Positions 45,276 to 53,399 of a stretch of DNA of 64,000 bases are shown here, piece after piece. The stretch's first letter is position 1, and each line of letters begins with the position of its first letter. Where the stretch lies: assembly GCF_004355005.1 (NCBI RefSeq), contig NZ_SMSJ01000005.1, forward strand, positions 62,001 through 126,000, written 5' to 3'. Source of the DNA: Dankookia rubra. Its GTDB lineage: Bacteria; Pseudomonadota; Alphaproteobacteria; Acetobacterales; Acetobacteraceae. A program made the position numbers and the translations under genes. Below the pieces are notes generated by a model. That model worked only from the letters and a program-made list of their open reading frames with translations, was not told the DNA's origin and ran no database searches.

Positions 45276-45715
45276 GCGCCCGGGGGTACCACGCGGGCGG
45301 AGCGGCGGGGAAGGCGGCCTCCGGACAAAGGCCGGGCCGGGGACTGAAGGGTGGGGGGGGCCACAGCGGCGCCGCCCTTCCGAACCGTTCCCGCCAGCGG
45401 CCGGAAGGCCTTCGGGACCCTCGGGTCCAAGGGAGCCGAGCCTGCCTCGGATCGGCTCAACCCGAATAAATCCGGGGCCGTGGCGGCGGGCGGAAAGGCC
45501 AGGTGCGGCAAGGGCCCGGTCGTGGCCGGGCCTGAGGATTTGAGGAATTGAGCGCGGGGGGGAGCGCTGGCCGGAACGCGCTTTCGGACAAAGCGCCGGA
45601 CCGGCGGCGAAGCGGCAGAGGGCTGCGGGATGGGTCATGCGCCGGCCTCCGTACCAAGGCGGCAGAATGACAGGAATATAGTCCTTTTACCAGCCCGATC
45701 GCTGCATCCGCCGCC
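45276..45715. other. 440-bp gap without a supportable gene, two hairpins with the same loop
   Basis: No ORF here has family similarity. Two hairpins stand out: GGCCT (45316-45320) with AGGCC (45329-45333), and GCGCTTT (45578-45584) with AAAGCGC (45590-45596). Both loops contain CGGAC. A run of eight G lies at 45353-45360. The sequence GGTCATGCGCC recurs at the rph start and at about 45633, which hints at a local duplication. The 3' part near 45670-45690 (AGGAATATAGTCCTTTT) is AT-rich and may hold a promoter or terminator for the neighbouring genes. Confidence 0.5.
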
Positions 45716-46126
45716 TCATTGCGCCAGCACCGCCGCCTGCGCCGGCGCCTGCCCCACCACGCCGAACCAGGCCCGGTCGCTGAGCCGCGCGACCGCGCGC
45801 ACCAGCATGTCGGCGTTGAAGGGTTTGGCGATCACCTGCTCCTGCGGCCGCAGCGCGTGTTCCAGCAGGTAATCCGCATTGGCGGTCACGTGCACCACCG
45901 CGAGGCCGGGCAGCCGGGCCAGCGCCTCGGCCGCCAGCGCCAGGCCGTTCAGCCCGGGACCGAGGTTGAAGTCGGTCAGCAGGACGGAGGGCCGCAGCCC
46001 GCCGTCCAGCAGCGCCAGCGCCTCCCGCGCGTCGGCGGCCTCGACGCAGGCGAAGCCGGCATCCGCCAGCAGATCGCATATCGACATGCGGATCAGCGGC
46101 TCGTCCTCAACAACCAGAACCTGCAT
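45716..46126 (-). CDS. Single-domain response regulator
   Basis: 136 residues from ATG 46126. It is a stand-alone receiver: acidic residues E7 and D8 with D52 as phosphorylation site (LLTDFNLGPG), T79 in VVHVTANADY and K103 in VIAKPFN. There is no output domain. It could act in phosphorelay to a kinase elsewhere, such as an HWE-type kinase. It lies just downstream of a GAF-domain gene on the same strand. Confidence 0.87.
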   Translation of the reverse strand: MQVLVVEDEPLIRMSICDLLADAGFACVEAADAREALALLDGGLRPSVLLTDFNLGPGLNGLALAAEALARLPGLAVVHVTANADYLLEHALRPQEQVIAKPFNADMLVRAVARLSDRAWFGVVGQAPAQAAVLAQ

Positions 46127-46236
46127 GGCAGCATCCCCCCATAACCAGCTTGATTTGTCACGAATCCCCCGTAGGTTGAGATGTGCGCCAGGGAGCCCTC
46201 CGTGTCGCTTTACAAGCGCGAGAGGTCGCGTGTCCG

Positions 46237-46731
46237 TCACTGGACGTGGAGCGCCCACTCGGCCGCAGCCACCAGTCCCAGCAATTCCGCCATCGCCCGG
46301 CGTCCCGGCGTGACCACCGCCTCGGGCCAGAGGAAGTTGACCGTGCCCCGGCATTCGCCGCGCAGCACCACCGGGACATTGACGATGCTGCGCAAACCGA
46401 GCGCGGCGATCAGCGCATGGTCGGCGAAATGCGCGCGGATCGCCGCCTCGCCCTCGCCGACGAAGATGCGCGCCTGCAGCAGCACCTGGCGGCCCCATTC
46501 GGTATCGCGCTTCGGCTTGGCGCCGCCGACGGGATAGGCGGCCTCGTCCGAGCTGTAGATCCGCCGCACCGTCATCGCCGCGGCATCGAAGCGCATCGCG
46601 GTGCAGAGACGCTGGCCCATCGCCTCCCGCCCCACCGCATCCGCGGCGCGCAGCAGCGCCAGCGGCGCCGGGTCGCACGCCGCGGCGGCGAGGCGCGCGA
46701 GCTGCGCCGCGGAGAGGCACGCCTCAGGCAT
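46237..46731 (-). CDS. GAF-domain protein
   Basis: 164 residues with a single GAF-like domain. The core motif is LGLRSIVNVPVVLRGECRGTVNFL near residues 112-135, typical of small GAF sensors; RIYSSDEAAYPVGGAKPK lies near 57. It may bind a small ligand and signal to the neighbouring receiver protein, though that link is inference. The start overlaps the end of the upstream Bug gene by 8 bp. Confidence 0.8.
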   Translation of the reverse strand: MPEACLSAAQLARLAAAACDPAPLALLRAADAVGREAMGQRLCTAMRFDAAAMTVRRIYSSDEAAYPVGGAKPKRDTEWGRQVLLQARIFVGEGEAAIRAHFADHALIAALGLRSIVNVPVVLRGECRGTVNFLWPEAVVTPGRRAMAELLGLVAAAEWALHVQ

Positions 46732-47704
46732 CGCCAGCCGTCACGCCGAGCTCGCGGATCACGCGGCCCCACTTCGCCGCATCGGCGCGCATCCGGGCGG
46801 CGAAGTCGGCGGGCGCCTCGGGCGCGACCTCGACGCCGATCGCCGCCATCTTCCCCTTCACCTCGGGCAGCAGCAGCGCCTGGTTGATCTCGGCATTCAG
46901 CCGCGCGACCACCGCGGGCGGCATGCCGCGCGGGCCGAGCACGCCGTACCAGACCGCCATCGCGTAGCCCGGCACGGTCTCCGCCACCGTGGGCACGTCC
47001 GGCAGCAGGGCGCTGCGGTGTTCCTCGGTCACCGCCAGCAGCCGCAGCCTTCCCTCGCGCACATGCGGCAGCGTCTGCGTCCCGGCGCTGAAGAAGAGCT
47101 GCACCTGCCCGGCCACCGTATCCAGCACCGCCGGCGCGCCGCCGCGATAGGGCACGTGCACCATCTCGATCCCCGCCATGCGGCAGAACATCGCGGCGCA
47201 GAGGTGGTTGGTCGAGCCCGGCCCGGCCGAGGCGTAGGCGAGTCTCCCTGGATTGGCGCGGGCATGGGCGATGAACTCGCCGACGGTCCTCGCCGGCACC
47301 GAGGGGTGGACCACCATGGTGTTCAGCACGAAGGCGAGCAGCGCGACCGCGGTGAAGTCCTCGACCGGGTCGAAGGGCATGTCCTTGATCAGCGCGGCGT
47401 TCATCGCATGCGTGCTCATCGTGGCAAACAGCAAGGCGTGGCCGTCCGGCGCGGCGCGCGCGACGGCCGCCGAGCCGATGTTGCCCGAGGCGCCGGAGCG
47501 GTTCTCGACCACCACGGGCTGGCCGAGCGCCAGCCGCAGCGGCTCCGCCAGGGTGCGCGCCAGGATGTCGGTGGACCCGCCCGGCGCCCAGGGGACGGTG
47601 ATGGTGACGGGGCGGCTCGGATAGGCGTCCTGCGCCCGGGCGGCGGGGGCGAGGATGGCCGCGGCCAGCACCGCCCGGCGTGTCGTTCGAAATGATTGCG
47701 TCAT
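46724..47704 (-). CDS. Tripartite tricarboxylate transporter substrate-binding protein (Bug/TctC)
   Basis: 326 residues. The signal peptide has TTRRAVLAAAILAPAARAQ and is followed by YPSRPVTITVPWAPGGSTDI, ENRSGASGNIGS and HVPYRGGAPAVLDTVAG near residue 180. This is the third orphan Bug protein in the window. It lies divergent from the metZ leader, sharing about 100 bp before the promoter at 47807. Confidence 0.92.
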   Translation of the reverse strand: MTQSFRTTRRAVLAAAILAPAARAQDAYPSRPVTITVPWAPGGSTDILARTLAEPLRLALGQPVVVENRSGASGNIGSAAVARAAPDGHALLFATMSTHAMNAALIKDMPFDPVEDFTAVALLAFVLNTMVVHPSVPARTVGEFIAHARANPGRLAYASAGPGSTNHLCAAMFCRMAGIEMVHVPYRGGAPAVLDTVAGQVQLFFSAGTQTLPHVREGRLRLLAVTEEHRSALLPDVPTVAETVPGYAMAVWYGVLGPRGMPPAVVARLNAEINQALLLPEVKGKMAAIGVEVAPEAPADFAARMRADAAKWGRVIRELGVTAGDA

Positions 47705-47806
47705 CGTCGGATCCCCGGCCTTGCCGCATCCTTACGCGAAATTCCCGGTTTCCAAAGGCCTCGGGCCATTGGTGGGGTGGCCTGGAGGGGCGACGCCCCA
47801 CCAGCC

Positions 47807-47836
47807 TTGACCCCGCCCGCCGCTCGGACGTATGCC
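47807..47836 (+). promoter_or_regulatory. Sigma-70-type promoter of the metZ riboswitch transcript
   Basis: TTGACC (47807-47812) and TATGCC (47831-47836) are separated by 18 bases. Transcription would start near 47843, about 18 bases before the first riboswitch helix. The -35 is near consensus and the -10 is partial. The position directly before the riboswitch supports the call. Confidence 0.5.
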
Positions 47837-47860
47837 TAAGGCCCATCGGCCCCGGCCGAT

Positions 47861-47912
47861 CCTCGCGATTTGTCCGGCCAGCTTGCGGCGAGGTGAAACA
47901 AGCGCGCTAAAC
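47861..47912 (+). promoter_or_regulatory. SAM-II riboswitch (metA motif) upstream of metZ
   Basis: Helix P1 forms between CCTCGC (47861-47866) and GCGAGG (47888-47893). The P1 loop carries GATTTG and GCTTG (47881-47885), which pairs with CAAGC (47899-47903) to form the H-type pseudoknot; the conserved GCTAAA follows at 47906-47911. These are the diagnostic conserved segments of SAM-II, known from alphaproteobacterial methionine genes. When S-adenosylmethionine binds, the ribosome site of the downstream gene is expected to be shut off. It lies 91 bases before the metZ ATG. Confidence 0.92.
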
Positions 47913-48002
47913 GGCCGTCGGGGGTGACCCGTCGCCCCCGCCCCGTTCAACGGGCCGGACACCGCAGTCGTCGCCCCAGATGGGGCCAAGGTGTCCCTCC
48001 GC

Positions 48003-49235
48003 ATGTCCAAGACCCCGCCGTCCCGTCCCTTGCGCCCCGCCACGCTGCTGGTCCGCGGCGGCACCATGCGTTCCAGCATGGACGAGACCTCGGAGGCCTT
48101 GTTCCTGACCTCCGGCTTCGTCTACGACAGCGCCGAGCAGGCCGAGGCGACCTTCAACGGCACCGAGACCCACTACCAGTATTCCCGCTTCGGCAACCCG
48201 ACGGTGCAGATGCTGGAACAGCGCCTGGCCCTGCTGGAAGGCGCCGAGGCCTGCCGGATGACGGCGACCGGCATGGCGGCCGTGCATGCGGCGATGCTGT
48301 CGCACCTGAAGGCCGGCGACCGCGTCGTCGCCTCCCGCGCGCTGTTCGGCTCCTGCCACTGGATCGTCTCGACCCTGCTGCCGCGCTACGGGATCGAGAG
48401 CGTCTTCGTCGACGGCGGCGACCTCGGGCAGTGGCAGGCGGCGCTGGCGCGGCCGACCGCGCTGGTGCTGCTGGAGACGCCGTCGAACCCGATGCTCGAG
48501 ATGGTCGACCTGGCCGCGGTGGCGGACCTGGCGCACAAGGCCGGCGCCATCGTCGTGGTCGACAACGTCTTCGCCACGCCGCTGCTGCAGCAGCCGCTGA
48601 AGTTCGGCGCCGATGTTGTGGTCTATTCCTGCACCAAGCACATGGACGGCCAGGGCCGCGTGCTCGGCGGCGCCGTGCTGGGCACGAGGAAGTGGGTCGA
48701 GGAGGTGCTGCAGCCCTTCACCCGCAACACCGGCCCGGCGATCAGCCCCTTCAATGCCTGGGTGATCCTGAAGGGGCTCGAGACCCTGTCGCTGCGGGTC
48801 AACGCCATGTGCCGCAGCGCCGCCGCGATCGCCGACTTCCTGGCCGAGCGGCCGGAAGTCGCCCGCACGCTCTATCCCTTCCGCGCCGACCATCCGCAGC
48901 AGGCGCTGGCGCGGCGGCACATGTCGGGCGGCGGCACGCTGGTGACCTTCGAGCTGCGCGGCGGAACGGGCGAGGCGAAGGACGCGGCCTTCCGCTTCTG
49001 CAACGCGCTGCGGGTGATCGACGTTTCCAACAACCTCGGCGATGCGAAGTCGATGGTGACGCATCCCGCGACAACCACGCACATGCGGATCGGCGCGGCG
49101 GAGCGGGCGAAGCTCGGCATCACCGACGGCACGATCCGTCTGTCGGTTGGCCTCGAGGACGTGGCCGACCTGATCGACGACCTGGCAGAGGCGCTCGACG
49201 CCGCCGGCGGCACGGTTGCGCGCGCCGCCGAATAG
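48003..49235 (+). CDS. metZ: O-succinylhomoserine sulfhydrylase
   Basis: 410 residues from ATG 48003; a GTG at 47991 is also in frame. It is a PLP enzyme of the Cys/Met metabolism family: YSRFGNPTVQMLEQRLALLEG near residue 60, TATGMAAVHAAML, VVDNVFATPLLQ near 182 and the PLP lysine in VVYSCTKHMDGQGRVLGG near 207. It makes homocysteine from O-succinylhomoserine and sulfide. The SAM-II riboswitch upstream supports the methionine assignment over cystathionine lyase or synthase. Confidence 0.94.
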   Translation: MSKTPPSRPLRPATLLVRGGTMRSSMDETSEALFLTSGFVYDSAEQAEATFNGTETHYQYSRFGNPTVQMLEQRLALLEGAEACRMTATGMAAVHAAMLSHLKAGDRVVASRALFGSCHWIVSTLLPRYGIESVFVDGGDLGQWQAALARPTALVLLETPSNPMLEMVDLAAVADLAHKAGAIVVVDNVFATPLLQQPLKFGADVVVYSCTKHMDGQGRVLGGAVLGTRKWVEEVLQPFTRNTGPAISPFNAWVILKGLETLSLRVNAMCRSAAAIADFLAERPEVARTLYPFRADHPQQALARRHMSGGGTLVTFELRGGTGEAKDAAFRFCNALRVIDVSNNLGDAKSMVTHPATTTHMRIGAAERAKLGITDGTIRLSVGLEDVADLIDDLAEALDAAGGTVARAAE

Positions 49236-49288
49236 TGGCGGCGGCGCGGCGGGCGTGGCAGTGTCCCGGCAAAATGGGAGGAGTTGCC

Positions 49289-49342
49289 ATGGCTTCCAAG
49301 ACCCGCGCCGGCTCCGTCACCCCGCAGCGGATGGGCGCCTGA
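49289..49342 (+). CDS. 17-codon ORF with strong ribosome site just before apaG
   Basis: An ATG at 49289 follows GGGAGGAG (49276-49283) at good spacing and encodes MASKTRAGSVTPQRMGA, ending in TGA at 49340-49342. The apaG GTG follows four bases later, and apaG itself has no comparable ribosome site. The small ORF may therefore recruit ribosomes and couple translation to apaG. Whether the peptide has a function is unknown. Confidence 0.5.
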   Translation: MASKTRAGSVTPQRMGA

Positions 49343-49346
49343 CCCC

Positions 49347-49763
49347 GTGCCGGAGCCCCGCACCCCCGCATGGACCGCCGTGACGCGCGACGTGCGCGTC
49401 ACCGTCCGCACCTACTACCTGGAAGACCAGTCGGAGCCCGGCCGCGGCCACTATGCCTGGGCCTATCGCGTCACCATCGCCAACGAGGGCCGCCGCACGG
49501 TGCAGCTGCTGAAACGCACCTGGCAGATCACCGACGGCCAGGGCCGCACCCAGCGGGTGCACGGCGAGGGCGTGGTGGGGGAGCGACCGGTGCTCGATGC
49601 CGGGGAGAGCTTCGAGTATACCTCCGGCACCCCGCTGGCGACGCCCTCCGGCTTCATGCGCGGCACCTACCACATGGTGGCGGTGGAAACCGGGGAGAGC
49701 TTCGACGTGGAGATCCCAGGCTTCAGCCTCGACAGCCCGCACCAGCCCAGCGCGGTGCACTGA
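49347..49763 (+). CDS. apaG: ApaG protein
   Basis: 138 residues from GTG 49347. The FN3-like ApaG domain is clear: VTVRTYYLEDQSEPGRGHYAW near residue 14, NEGRRTVQLLKRTWQITDGQG near 43 and EGVVGERPVLDAGESFEYTSG near 71, with the FxxGTYxM-type FMRGTYHMV near 102. Its role in cation homeostasis is poorly defined. The GTG is weakly supported by itself and depends on the small ORF just upstream. The stop codon lies in the stem shared with the convergent lipoprotein gene. Confidence 0.92.
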   Translation: MPEPRTPAWTAVTRDVRVTVRTYYLEDQSEPGRGHYAWAYRVTIANEGRRTVQLLKRTWQITDGQGRTQRVHGEGVVGERPVLDAGESFEYTSGTPLATPSGFMRGTYHMVAVETGESFDVEIPGFSLDSPHQPSAVH

Positions 49764-49806
49764 GGCGGGCGGGGCGGGGCGGATCGGCGCCGCCCCGCCC
49801 GCCTCA
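49761..49806. terminator. 17-bp perfect stem containing the stop codons of both convergent genes
   Basis: The arm 49761-49777 (TGAGGCGGGCGGGGCGG) is the exact reverse complement of 49790-49806, leaving a 12-base loop. The first three bases are the apaG stop TGA, and the last three (TCA on the plus strand) are the stop of the minus-strand lipoprotein gene. The hairpin is therefore symmetrical and can end transcripts from both sides. No T-tract follows. Confidence 0.75.
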
Positions 49807-50442
49807 GCGGCGGCCGATCGCCCCGGCCAGCGCCGCTTCCAGCCGGCCGAGCGCGTCGCCCAGCGCCGCCGACATCGCCGCCGCCGCGTCCGTGGCCGCC
49901 GCCTTGCCATCGGCGCGCGGCCCGCCCGGCAGCGGCGCGGTGCCGTCGGCCAGGAACTGCCCCAGCACCCGCGTGTCGCCGGCATTGCCGTTCGCCAGCA
50001 GCAGGGCCGAGAGCGAGGCGCGGGCGACGCCCTGGACCGGCTCTGCCTGCAGCCGGGTCAGCTCGCCTTCCAGGATCAGGTCGGACCGCAGGCGGGAGCC
50101 CGGCGCGGTGACCGCCGCGAACCGGCCGCTGGCCAGCAGCCAGCGCCGCAGCGCCTCCTCGACCAGGTCGGCGGGCGGGGCGGTCCATTCGCTCCAGAAA
50201 TCCACCATCACCTCGTCCCGCGGGCCGAGCACGCGGAGGCCCCGCTGGTCGAGCCCGGGGGCGGCCCGCAAGGTGCGCAGCAGCAGCACCGGGCCGCGCT
50301 TCGCCGGCGGGCGCCCAGGGGAGTTCCCAGGCGGCCGCTCCGGCGCGAGGACGAAGCGCTGGGTCTGCTGGTAGGGGCGGTCGGGCAGCACGCTGCAGGC
50401 GGGCAGCGCGAGGGCCGCGAGGATCAAGGCACGGCGGGTCAT
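49804..50442 (-). CDS. ABC-type transport auxiliary lipoprotein (PqiC-like)
   Basis: 212 residues with a lipobox, LALPACSVL, and Cys16 as the lipidated residue. The domain holds LLRTLRAAPGLDQRGLRVL and VDFWSEWTAPPADLVEEALRRWL near residue 83, matching the ABC_trans_aux (PqiC) family. It likely sits in the outer membrane as partner of the MlaD/MCE protein encoded upstream. The start overlaps the mlaD stop by four bases. Confidence 0.88.
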   Translation of the reverse strand: MTRRALILAALALPACSVLPDRPYQQTQRFVLAPERPPGNSPGRPPAKRGPVLLLRTLRAAPGLDQRGLRVLGPRDEVMVDFWSEWTAPPADLVEEALRRWLLASGRFAAVTAPGSRLRSDLILEGELTRLQAEPVQGVARASLSALLLANGNAGDTRVLGQFLADGTAPLPGGPRADGKAAATDAAAAMSAALGDALGRLEAALAGAIGRR

Positions 50443-51461
50443 CGGCGGGATCCCGGAGGCGCGGGCGGCGGCGCGCCGAAGATGGCCTGGGAGGGATAGC
50501 GGCGGAGCTGCTCGGTGGTGTCGCGCAGGTTGGCGACGGCCGCGCGCAGGTCGCGCAGGATCGGCGCCAGCTCCGCCTGGATGTCGGTGGTGGCGCTGCG
50601 GACCGAGCGCAGGGAGGCATCGAGGTTGGTCATGCTGCCGGGCAGCCGGGCCGCCGCGCCGCGCAGGTCGGCGGTCGCCGCGGCGGCGTTCGACAGCGCC
50701 TGGGTCACCTCGCGGCTGCCGAGCAGCTTGCGGGCGTCCTCGGCGGTGCCGCGCAGCTCGGCCAGCGCGCCCGGGACGTTCGCCTCGGCCGCGGTGGTGC
50801 GCAGCGTCCGCATCAGCTCGGCCGCCTCGCGCAGGGTCACCGCCAGGTCGCCGTCCTTCACCTGGCCGCGCAGCTCGGAGACCAGGCCGATGACGTTGTC
50901 GAGCAGCGCCGGCAGGTCGGCCGTCTGCAGCTTCTGCAGCAGCTGTTCCGCCGCGCTCTGCACCTGGGCAACGGTGGAGGGAATGGCGGGCACGTAGGGA
51001 TAGCGCGGCTCCCAGGGCACCGCGCGCGGCGGGAAGCGCTCCGGGTCGACGAAGTCGAGCTCGAGGTAGTTCACCCCGGTGATGCCCTGCGCGGCGATGC
51101 GGACGCGGAGCCCCAGCTTGATCGCCTCCTCGACGTTCGGCGTCTCGCCGATGCGGGAATTGTCGACGGCGAAGCGGACATAGACCAGCTGGAAGGCGGC
51201 GCCGAAGGGGTCGCCCTGCGGCCGGCGGTATTCCGCCGAGACCAGCCCGATCTCCGAGATCCGGCCGATGCTGACGCCGCGGTAGCGCACCGCCGCGCCG
51301 ACCTCGAGGCCCTGGACGGATTCGCGGATATAGGTCTCGAATTGCTGGCTGCTGCCGCTGAGCCGGTCGGCGGTCAGGAAGAGGACGAAGCCGATGCCGA
51401 GCGCCAGCCCGGCCAGCACCAGCGCGCCGACGCGCAGGTAGAGCCCGCCTGCCTGCGGCAT
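50439..51461 (-). CDS. MCE/MlaD-family lipid transport protein
   Basis: 340 residues from ATG 51461 (a GTG at 51491 is also in frame). One N-terminal membrane anchor (LRVGALVLAGLALGIGFVLFL) precedes an MCE domain: QGLEVGAAVRYRGVSIGRI near residue 50 and VRIAAQGITGVNYLELDF near 120. A long helical C-terminal half follows with repeated small residues. It would form the periplasmic ring of an Mla-type phospholipid transporter with the ATPase and permease upstream. Confidence 0.9.
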   Translation of the reverse strand: MPQAGGLYLRVGALVLAGLALGIGFVLFLTADRLSGSSQQFETYIRESVQGLEVGAAVRYRGVSIGRISEIGLVSAEYRRPQGDPFGAAFQLVYVRFAVDNSRIGETPNVEEAIKLGLRVRIAAQGITGVNYLELDFVDPERFPPRAVPWEPRYPYVPAIPSTVAQVQSAAEQLLQKLQTADLPALLDNVIGLVSELRGQVKDGDLAVTLREAAELMRTLRTTAAEANVPGALAELRGTAEDARKLLGSREVTQALSNAAAATADLRGAAARLPGSMTNLDASLRSVRSATTDIQAELAPILRDLRAAVANLRDTTEQLRRYPSQAIFGAPPPAPPGSRR

Positions 51462-51509
51462 CTCAGCGCCGCCCGCGCGCGGGCGCGCCACGGATCGTGT
51501 CGGGGACCA

Positions 51510-52277
51510 TCACGCCAGCACCTCGCGTCGGAAGAAGGCACGCACCACGGGGTTCCGGCTCTCGTCGCGCAGGCGCCGCGGATCGCCCTCTGCAATCATG
51601 CCCTTCGCCTCCTTGTCCAGCATGATGCATCGGTCGCCGATCGCCAGGATCGACTGCAGCTCGTGCGTCACCACGACGAAGGTGGTGCCGAGATCGCGCG
51701 CCAGCTGCCGGATCAGCGCATCGAGCCCCGCCGAGGTAATCGGGTCGAGCCCCGCCGAGGGCTCGTCGAGGAAGAGGATCGGCGGGTCGAGCGCCATGGC
51801 CCGGGCGATGCCGGCCCGCTTGGCCATGCCGCCCGAGATCTCCGCCGGCAGCCGCCCGGCGGCATCCGCCAGCCCGACCAGGCCGAGCTTCACCCGCGCC
51901 ACCATGTCGCGCGCCTCGGCCGGCAGGTCGGTGTGCTCCTCGAGCGGCACGCCGATGTTCTCGGCCAGCGTCGAGGAGCCAAAGAGCGCGCCCGACTGCC
52001 ACATCACCCCGATCCGCCGCAGCAGCGCGACCCGCGCCGCGCCGTCGAGCCCGTCCATCCGCACGCCGAGGATCTCGATGCTGCCCTCGGCCGGGGCATA
52101 AAGGCCGATCATGTGCTTCAGCAGCGTGGATTTCCCGCAGCCGGAGCCGCCGAGGATGACGAAGACCTCGCCGCGGCGGACGTCGAAGGTGACGTGCTCG
52201 AAGATGGTGCGGCCATCGAAGCGCGCCGCCAGGTCGCGCACGCGGATCACGGCCTCCGCCTCCGGCGTCCCGGGCAT
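51510..52277 (-). CDS. MlaF-type lipid transport ATP-binding protein
   Basis: 255 residues. Walker A is GGSGCGKSTLLKHMIGL near residue 43, with the Q-loop MWQSGALFGSSTLAENI, the signature ISGGMAKRAGIARAM near 147, Walker B LFLDEPSAGLDP and the H-loop VVTHELQSI. The MlaF-like SxLFxSLTV-type Q-loop region and context set it in the Mla family. It sits between permease and MCE genes. Confidence 0.92.
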   Translation of the reverse strand: MPGTPEAEAVIRVRDLAARFDGRTIFEHVTFDVRRGEVFVILGGSGCGKSTLLKHMIGLYAPAEGSIEILGVRMDGLDGAARVALLRRIGVMWQSGALFGSSTLAENIGVPLEEHTDLPAEARDMVARVKLGLVGLADAAGRLPAEISGGMAKRAGIARAMALDPPILFLDEPSAGLDPITSAGLDALIRQLARDLGTTFVVVTHELQSILAIGDRCIMLDKEAKGMIAEGDPRRLRDESRNPVVRAFFRREVLA

Positions 52278-52280
52278 GGC

Positions 52281-53399
52281 CTACCAGCCCAGCCGGAAGA
52301 ACAGCACGGCGGAGACGCCGTCGAGCAGCACGATGGAGACGATCCCCCCCACCACGGCCGCGGTCGCGGCATCGCCCACCGCGCGCGGGCCGCGCCCGGC
52401 GCCGAGCCCGGCGCGGCAGCCGACCAGGCCGATGGCGAGCCCGAACATCGCCGCCTTGGCCAGCCCGCCCACCAGATCCTTCAGGTGCACCCAGGCCTGC
52501 AGCTGGTTCACCACGGCGACCAGCGGAAATCCCAGCGTCCCCATCACCACGCTCATGCCGAGCAGCCCCGCCAGGTTCATCAGCAGCGCCAGCACCGGCA
52601 TGACCAGCATCGCCGCCAGCAGCCGCGGCAGCACCAGCCAGGCGATCGGGTCGATCCCCATGATGCGCAGCGCGTCGATCTCCTCGTTCACCGTCATGGT
52701 GCCGAGCTCGGCGGCATAGGCCGAGCCGGTACGGCCGGCGAGGATGACGGCGGCCATCAGCGGCCCGAGCTCGCGCAGCAGGGAGATGCCGACGAGGTTC
52801 GGGATGAAGATCTCGGCGCCGAACTGCTTCATCGGGATGGAGGACTGGAAGGCCAGGATCAGCCCGATCAGGAAGCCGAGCAAGGTGGTCAGGCCGAAGG
52901 CGCGCAGCCCCGCCTCGTCCAGGTGGCGCAGCACCTCCGGCCAGCGCAGCCGCCAGGGCGCCCGCAGCGCGCCGAGCCCGGCGAGCAGCGATTCGCCGAG
53001 AAAGGCGACCTGGCCGGCGGCGCCCCGGGCGCGCCGCAGTGTCGCCTCGCCGACCCGGCCGAGAAAGGGCAGCGCCGGTTGCGGCTTCGGGCCGGGCCGG
53101 TCCAGCGCCGCCCGCGTCCGGTCCAGCAGGGCCTGCAGCGGCCCGGCGGCGAGGCCCTGGAATTCGGCCCGGTGCGCTTCCCGCTCCAGCCGCAGCAGCA
53201 GCACGGCGCCGGCGGTGTCCAGCGCGGTGACGCCGCCGAGGTCGAGCGTGAGCGGATGGACGCCGCGGGCGGCGCGCATCGCCTCCGGCCAGAGCCGCGC
53301 CGCGGCGGCGGCATCGAGCCCGCCGCGGAAGGCCAGGCGCCGCCCCGGCCCGTCCGGCCTGATGTCGAGGGTGGCGGGATCGGGTGCGGTGGCGCTCAC
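52281..53399 (-). CDS. MlaE-family permease with N-terminal STAS domain
   Basis: 372 residues from GTG 53399. Residues 15-95 form a STAS domain (LTLDLGGVTALDTAGAVLLL), the role played by separate MlaB in enterobacteria. The rest is MlaE: FGLTTLLGFLIGLILAFQSS, ELGPLMAAVILAGRTGSAYAAELGTM and NEEIDALRIMGIDPI, with about six membrane segments. It forms the inner-membrane part of the lipid transporter. The GTG start overlaps the stop of the upstream RNA methyltransferase gene (GTGA), tying lipid transport to that gene in translation. Confidence 0.92.
   Translation of the reverse strand: MSATAPDPATLDIRPDGPGRRLAFRGGLDAAAAARLWPEAMRAARGVHPLTLDLGGVTALDTAGAVLLLRLEREAHRAEFQGLAAGPLQALLDRTRAALDRPGPKPQPALPFLGRVGEATLRRARGAAGQVAFLGESLLAGLGALRAPWRLRWPEVLRHLDEAGLRAFGLTTLLGFLIGLILAFQSSIPMKQFGAEIFIPNLVGISLLRELGPLMAAVILAGRTGSAYAAELGTMTVNEEIDALRIMGIDPIAWLVLPRLLAAMLVMPVLALLMNLAGLLGMSVVMGTLGFPLVAVVNQLQAWVHLKDLVGGLAKAAMFGLAIGLVGCRAGLGAGRGPRAVGDAATAAVVGGIVSIVLLDGVSAVLFFRLGW

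Noticed and set aside
45276-45638. N-terminal extension of rph by about 120 residues
   Set aside because: The frame is open by GC bias only; RNase PH begins at the ATG at 45275 with normal length.
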